A model generated the notes under the pieces. It had not been told where the DNA came from. It did no database searches and worked only from the letters and a program-made list of their open reading frames with translations. The position numbers were made by a program, and so were the translations under genes. Source: Acinetobacter bouvetii DSM 14964 = CIP 107468 (GTDB taxonomy: Bacteria > Pseudomonadota > Gammaproteobacteria > Pseudomonadales > Moraxellaceae). Taken from it: DNA of 64,000 nucleotides. Shown here in pieces: positions 59,740 through 64,000 of this stretch. How positions within the stretch are numbered: position 1 is the stretch's first letter; every line of letters begins with the position of its first letter. Where the stretch lies: NCBI RefSeq assembly GCF_000368865.1, contig NZ_KB849727.1:1135000-1198999 (forward strand), read 5' to 3'.

Positions 59740-60549
59740 ATGATTAGCCTGCCCTTGGTTTACACAATTTTAGCATTAATCGCATACACCACGTCTTTTT
59801 GGTATTTGTTTATGCATTTGATGTCTAAGCGTGTTCCCAATCACTGGTTTGTCGGTGTAATTTTAAGCTTAGGGCTGCTGCTGCACGCAGGCGTGCTGTA
59901 TAACGATATGCTGACACCTGCAGGCGTGAACTATAATGTATTTAACATTATGTCCTTCACGTCCGCCCTGATGCTGCTTCTCAGCATCTTATTCAGCACC
60001 TACCGGCCAGTCTTGCCGCTGGCTTTAATCGGCATTCCTGTGGCGGCCACAGGACTGATCCTCGGCTTCGCATTCAGCAAACACGATTTATTCATTTCAC
60101 AGAATTCATTCGGCCTCGACCTGCACATTATTCTGTCTTTATCCGCCTATGCTATTTTGCTGATGGCCACGATTCACGCCGTGCTGCTGTGGTTCCAAGA
60201 CCGTGAATTGAAAAACAAGCAAAAGCGCCGTGTTTGGGTCAACTTGCTGCCCCCCTTCCAAGCCATGGAGTCACTGCTGTTTGATATGCTGATTGCCGGT
60301 TTTGCGCTGCTGACTTTAGCCTTAGGCTTTGGCTTCTTTACCATTGACAATTTCTTTGGGCAGCATTTGGCGCATAAAACAGCGTTCAGCATTGTGTCCT
60401 GGTTTGTATACGGCGCCTTGCTGATTGGACATTATAAATTTGGCTGGCGCGGTCAAAAGGCCATCCGCTTTACCATTATTGGATTCTTTTTATTGGCTGT
60501 CGGATTTATTGGTTCTAAATTTGTATTGGAAATGATTTTAAACCGCTAA
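59740..60549 (+). CDS. ypjD: CcsA/YpjD-family inner membrane protein
   Basis: A 269-residue protein with eight hydrophobic segments of the cytochrome c assembly (CcsA-like) family. The typical WVNLLPPFQAMESLLFDMLIAGF and GQHLAHKTAFSIVSWFVYGALL blocks place it with YpjD. YpjD proteins lie beside ffh and have no settled role; a part in cytochrome c maturation is not shown. AAGG precedes the ATG. The Nudix gene follows 16 bases on. Confidence 0.87.
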   Translation: MISLPLVYTILALIAYTTSFWYLFMHLMSKRVPNHWFVGVILSLGLLLHAGVLYNDMLTPAGVNYNVFNIMSFTSALMLLLSILFSTYRPVLPLALIGIPVAATGLILGFAFSKHDLFISQNSFGLDLHIILSLSAYAILLMATIHAVLLWFQDRELKNKQKRRVWVNLLPPFQAMESLLFDMLIAGFALLTLALGFGFFTIDNFFGQHLAHKTAFSIVSWFVYGALLIGHYKFGWRGQKAIRFTIIGFFLLAVGFIGSKFVLEMILNR

Positions 60550-60565
60550 ATACAAAGGTGCGTCT

Positions 60566-60988
60566 ATGGAAAAAGTCTGCCCGTTTATTCTGCGAAAAAA
60601 TACAGAATTTCAAACCGAGCTGTTGGTTTTTCAGCATCCGCTGTCTGGCATTCAGCTGGTCAAAGGCACGCTGGAAGAAAATGAGCCGGTTATTGATGCG
60701 GCCATTCGCGAGCTTTTTGAAGAGTCCGGCATTATAAGAACGGCTGATCATTGCACCTATATCGGCCAGAAACCGATTGCGTCTATGTCATGGCATTTTA
60801 TTGCGGTTGATATTCAGGATCTGAGCTTAGCGGAACAATGGCAATATCAAACTTTGGATGATTATGGCCATGTCTTCAGCTTTTTCTGGATGGCTGCGCC
60901 GTATTTGCTGGACATGGATGCCAGCCAAATGCATCCTAAATACCTCGATGCAATCCGCTATATTTTGCGCAGCCAATCCAAACCCTAG
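60566..60988 (+). CDS. Nudix hydrolase
   Basis: A 140-residue enzyme with a perfect Nudix box, G-x5-E-x7-REL-x-EE-x-GI, at about residues 35-57 (GTLEENEPVIDAAIRELFEE). It hydrolyses a nucleoside diphosphate linked to another moiety; the substrate is not predictable. AAGG precedes the ATG. Probably cotranscribed with the ypjD-like gene. Confidence 0.9.
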   Translation: MEKVCPFILRKNTEFQTELLVFQHPLSGIQLVKGTLEENEPVIDAAIRELFEESGIIRTADHCTYIGQKPIASMSWHFIAVDIQDLSLAEQWQYQTLDDYGHVFSFFWMAAPYLLDMDASQMHPKYLDAIRYILRSQSKP

Positions 60989-61097
60989 GCTCAAGCAGAC
61001 CGAATGAATTTAGGCTCCTGCTCATTTCCCAGATTGCAAACATCACAGCATTAACCGCCTTAGCCTGAAAAATACCGCAGCTACAGCGGTTCAGCCG

Positions 61098-62192
61098 CTA
61101 CTTAAAATAGACTTCATAATTAATGACAGAGGTGAATTTTCCGGCATTTACCGGCTTTTTCAGAAACAGTACGCCCGCTTCAAAGTTTTTACTCAGCTGC
61201 GTTCCTGTACTGTAGCCAAAATCAACCGTGTCATTCAAGCTCAAAGGCGCGCTGTTTCCTGATTCAAACAGGCGGATTCCCACCACATCTTTCATGCCTG
61301 TTTCTATGGCCGTGACCGTTTGCTCATCCACTTTATATGCCGAACTGAACACGCCAACAAAAGGATATTTTGCGCAGTCTTTGCCATTGGTGGTGACATT
61401 AATGGTAAATGGCGTTTTCCTTAGAACGGTATTTAAATCCTGATAAGCATAGTATTTGCCCAAATCCACACTCTGCGTGCTCAGCACAGGGACACATTCC
61501 ACATAATTGATTTGAACCCCGCTGACTTTTTCCTGAAAATTGCCGTTGCCGTTGCGCCCGCCAATACCGTCCAGCTGGAAAACATCATAGTTTTTCACCG
61601 TTGCAGGAAAATTGCTGCCTGAACCGCGCGCCTTAATATATAAAGAATAGGTTAAGGTAATGGTTTGAGGATCTGCACAACGCTTTGAACTTGACCAATT
61701 ATTTTTACCAATCAAATTACAATTTTGAGAAGCTCTTGAGGTAGGCCAGTAGTTATCTGATTGATAGCTGAGCGCGCGCTTGCCGGTCGCGATTTTATCG
61801 GTGGTTTTTGTAATGGGATATTCTTGGCCATTAAAACGGATGCCCATAATTAAATTAGAGTTGCCAAAATCGGTCGCTAATTTTTTCGCAGCGTCATCGA
61901 CATATAAATAAGCATCTTCACTGGAGTTGGTCGTTGCATCATCATAACAGGTAAACGTCGATGAATAAGTTTGCGACTCCCACAATAATGCATTGGTTGC
62001 ACTATTAAAACTGGTGACCGTAATGGTGCCGACATTTGTAGTATTGGTGGTATTTTTTGCTGTATCAATATTAAAATTGCTGGTCGCCTTGCCGCCGGAC
62101 AGGCAGCGCATAGCCGATGCGCTTTGCGCAGCGGTTAAACTGATGGCGATTAAAAATGCATTCAAAAACAGCGGAAGCCATTTGCTCTTCAT
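61098..62192 (-). CDS. Fimbrial tip/adhesin-like protein of a chaperone-usher system
   Basis: A 364-residue secreted protein with a signal peptide (about residues 1-27, ending SASA), Cys residues and a C-terminal half with pilin-like beta structure (SVDLGKYYAYQ, TQLSKNFEAGVLFLKKPV), ending in the aromatic YEVYFK donor-strand-type tail. The size, twice that of a major pilin, and its position after the usher fit a two-domain tip adhesin. The ATG overlaps the usher stop by four bases. The receptor is unknown. Confidence 0.78.
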   Translation of the reverse strand: MKSKWLPLFLNAFLIAISLTAAQSASAMRCLSGGKATSNFNIDTAKNTTNTTNVGTITVTSFNSATNALLWESQTYSSTFTCYDDATTNSSEDAYLYVDDAAKKLATDFGNSNLIMGIRFNGQEYPITKTTDKIATGKRALSYQSDNYWPTSRASQNCNLIGKNNWSSSKRCADPQTITLTYSLYIKARGSGSNFPATVKNYDVFQLDGIGGRNGNGNFQEKVSGVQINYVECVPVLSTQSVDLGKYYAYQDLNTVLRKTPFTINVTTNGKDCAKYPFVGVFSSAYKVDEQTVTAIETGMKDVVGIRLFESGNSAPLSLNDTVDFGYSTGTQLSKNFEAGVLFLKKPVNAGKFTSVINYEVYFK

Positions 62193-64000
62193 TTAGATTC
62201 TCCAGCTTCACATGCTAATGCCAGTTCATCGTAACCAATATCACGGCTGCTGAGCTGCGGTAAAGTAAAATGACACTGCTGATTTTCAGCACTGCCCCAT
62301 TTTGCGGTCAAAACCTGCCCTGACTCAACATTGGTCAGGTAAGCCTGGCTGTTCAGTCCCACCAGGCCATAACGGTTAAGGCCTTGCACATCGCTGATTT
62401 CCGTGCCGGCCGCTAATTCACGGCCTTTATAATTCAAATTGACCAGCAAGCTGTGGCCTGTCTTCACATCAAATTTTACTTTCACAATCGCATATTTAGT
62501 AGGAACAATATCATTCTTCACCAATTCATCAATAAAGATATTTTGCCCTAAATCTTCCGCCTGCAGCGCCACACGGTTTTTTGCATAAGGATTGCTGCTG
62601 CTGATAATAGCATAGCCACGCTTATCCAATTTTAAACCGGTTTGATTTTCAATACGGATATCGCTGGCGCCTTTGGCTTCAATCAAAATCGGCGAATTAT
62701 ACATTTGCTGCCCGAAGACTGCCCCGTGGGAATGCACAAGCAGGCCGCCGCTCACCCCTGCATACAGCTGCCGGTATTGATCAGCATAAGCATATCCCAC
62801 ATTGGCATTGCCTTTGATTCCCCGATATGCTGCATTCACATTAAAATGATCGCCGCTTTTTTCAGAATGCCCCGCCAGCAACTGCGCCTGCAGGTTTTTA
62901 TCCTTCAAAAAGCTTGCAGACAGCGCGCTTTGCAGGGTTGCGCCCGAGCTTTCAGAATAGAGCGCGCTGTTATTGGCAATAACATCATGCTGCTTAAAGG
63001 ATTTCGGCGTATCAAGCGGCAGGCTCAAATTCAGGCCAACCGAATAGTCGGAACCGCTGAAGAGGCTTTTGCTGTTTTGATAATACAGGCCATAGGTCAA
63101 ACGATGAATATTGTTATTATAGCCAATCTGCCAATTGTGCTGATTGTATTCCTTTTGCCAAAACTGAGTATCGGACACATTGGCATACAGCTGCCCCCAT
63201 TTGCCAAGACGCTGATTCAGTGAAATTTGATACTGAGTTTTTCTATTGAAAAACACAGGCGAATAATAGGAATGTGTTTGAATATCAGCAGAATTTGCGG
63301 GGTCATTGACTGCCGATGAGTTTTGGTACTGATACTCATACGCGCCGTTCTGCCACTGCGCTTTTTCTTGTACGGCGTCTGCAAAGCTGAAATATTGCTC
63401 ACTGTAATGAGACCCGGTCAGGTGAATATCAGTTCCCAGCGTATTGATGGATTTTGCATAGTTCACACGCACAGCTAAGCCGTCTTCTTGACGGCCGCTG
63501 AATAAGGTGTTGCGGGCATAGCTCAGGTCAGCAGAAACGGCGCCCCAATTTCCCAATGACCACGCGGTACCGCCTGCAACGGAGTGATAATCCTCTGCAG
63601 CCAGCACGCCTGCATACGGCGTCAGAAAATTGTTGAAGCCCAGCGTATAGGTCAGCTGGCCAAAATACGGCAGCTTCGCGCCTGAACCGCTGCGGTATTG
63701 CCCTGCAGTGATCTGATATTTATGCTGCCCAGCGCGCACCATATTCGGTATAGATGCATACGGCTGCATATAAGTGCGGACAGAGCCGTCACTTTCAATA
63801 ATTTTGATTTCCAAATCGCCGCTGTCGTTCACGCCAGATAAATCGGCGATTTCAAAATTGCCCGGCGCAACATTCATGCTGTACACCAAGTAATTATTTT
63901 GACGGATTTCGACCAGCGCATTGCTGCGCGCGGTGCCGCGGATCACTGGCGCATAGCTTTGCAAGCCGATTGGCAATTGCGCCTCATCACTGCTGAATTG
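62189..64000 (-). CDS. Outer-membrane fimbrial usher, C-terminal part
   Basis: The last 603 residues of a PapC/FimD-type usher; the reading frame is open to the window edge, so the N-terminal plug-binding and first barrel strands lie outside. Visible family blocks: NYLVYSMNVAPGNFEIADL, GSGDLEIKIIESDGS-type (DSGDLEIKIIESDGSVRTY), many beta strands of the barrel and the C-terminal SRDIGYDELALACEAGE region. Ushers secrete and assemble pilins passed on by a periplasmic chaperone. The chaperone and other pilin genes should lie beyond 64000. Confidence 0.93.
   Translation of the reverse strand, partial: QFSSDEAQLPIGLQSYAPVIRGTARSNALVEIRQNNYLVYSMNVAPGNFEIADLSGVNDSGDLEIKIIESDGSVRTYMQPYASIPNMVRAGQHKYQITAGQYRSGSGAKLPYFGQLTYTLGFNNFLTPYAGVLAAEDYHSVAGGTAWSLGNWGAVSADLSYARNTLFSGRQEDGLAVRVNYAKSINTLGTDIHLTGSHYSEQYFSFADAVQEKAQWQNGAYEYQYQNSSAVNDPANSADIQTHSYYSPVFFNRKTQYQISLNQRLGKWGQLYANVSDTQFWQKEYNQHNWQIGYNNNIHRLTYGLYYQNSKSLFSGSDYSVGLNLSLPLDTPKSFKQHDVIANNSALYSESSGATLQSALSASFLKDKNLQAQLLAGHSEKSGDHFNVNAAYRGIKGNANVGYAYADQYRQLYAGVSGGLLVHSHGAVFGQQMYNSPILIEAKGASDIRIENQTGLKLDKRGYAIISSSNPYAKNRVALQAEDLGQNIFIDELVKNDIVPTKYAIVKVKFDVKTGHSLLVNLNYKGRELAAGTEISDVQGLNRYGLVGLNSQAYLTNVESGQVLTAKWGSAENQQCHFTLPQLSSRDIGYDELALACEAGESK

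Overview
The window is a chromosomal segment of a gammaproteobacterium, almost certainly Acinetobacter. Protein content and gene neighbourhoods support this: minCDE; the str operon rpsL-rpsG-fusA-tuf next to an EcsC-family gene; smc-zipA-ligA; a yceD-rpmF-fabD-fabG-acpP cluster without plsX/fabH; HemJ-type haem synthesis; a bioAFCD operon; and a moderate GC content with AT-rich intergenic spacers. The genus call is inference from gene order and protein similarity remembered from the families. The species is not determinable by eye. No tRNA, rRNA, CRISPR array, insertion sequence, integrase or phage gene was seen, so most of the window is core genome.

Layout. 1-2.5 kb: minCDE (division-site selection) and a small PA4642-family gene, separated by a folded inverted-repeat spacer. 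2.6-5.3 kb: divergent AEC transporter and LysR regulator, then a small membrane protein. 5.3-13 kb: ftsK, trxB, the N-degron transferases aat and bpt, rimI and a PF10118 metal-dependent hydrolase with a likely activator site. 13-17.8 kb: str operon on the minus strand with a clear promoter and a hairpin in every intercistronic gap. 17.8-22.4 kb: ecsC-like gene, fabB, hemJ, an acyltransferase. 22.6-27.6 kb: D-amino-acid catabolic operon dadA-dadX-ridA-cycA with a divergent Lrp/DadR-type regulator that carries an in-frame stop. 27.7-31.4 kb: a LysM/BON protein and the fatty-acid/ribosome cluster. 31.5-37.5 kb: epmC, a yciO-type gene, a GNAT enzyme, scpA-scpB-rluB.

37.6-43.5 kb holds a near-complete late biotin pathway on the minus strand: a BioH-like esterase, then bioA, bioF, bioC and bioD with 4-base overlaps. 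It is preceded by two small unrecognised or DUF genes and followed by a short frameshifted coding remnant. The biotin ligase BirA (55.7 kb) lacks the N-terminal DNA-binding domain, so the operon is probably not BirA-repressed. 43.6-47.5 kb: an exported peroxiredoxin, a ferritin that lacks the bacterioferritin haem-ligand Met, rlmF, and an SDR-type reductase. 47.5-54.8 kb: ligA, zipA, smc and a GntR regulator. 54.9-61 kb: TauE/SafE transporter, birA, coaX, a small hydrolase, ffh, a ypjD-like gene, a Nudix hydrolase. 61.1-64 kb: a chaperone-usher fimbrial tip protein and an usher gene running off the window end.

No clearly new multi-gene system was found. The most interesting signals are regulatory or degenerative: the stop-interrupted lrp/dadR, the frameshifted remnant after bioD, the set of hairpins in the str operon, an intrinsic-terminator-like hairpin just ahead of ligA, LysR and AraC-like operator repeats, and the inverted-repeat element after minE.
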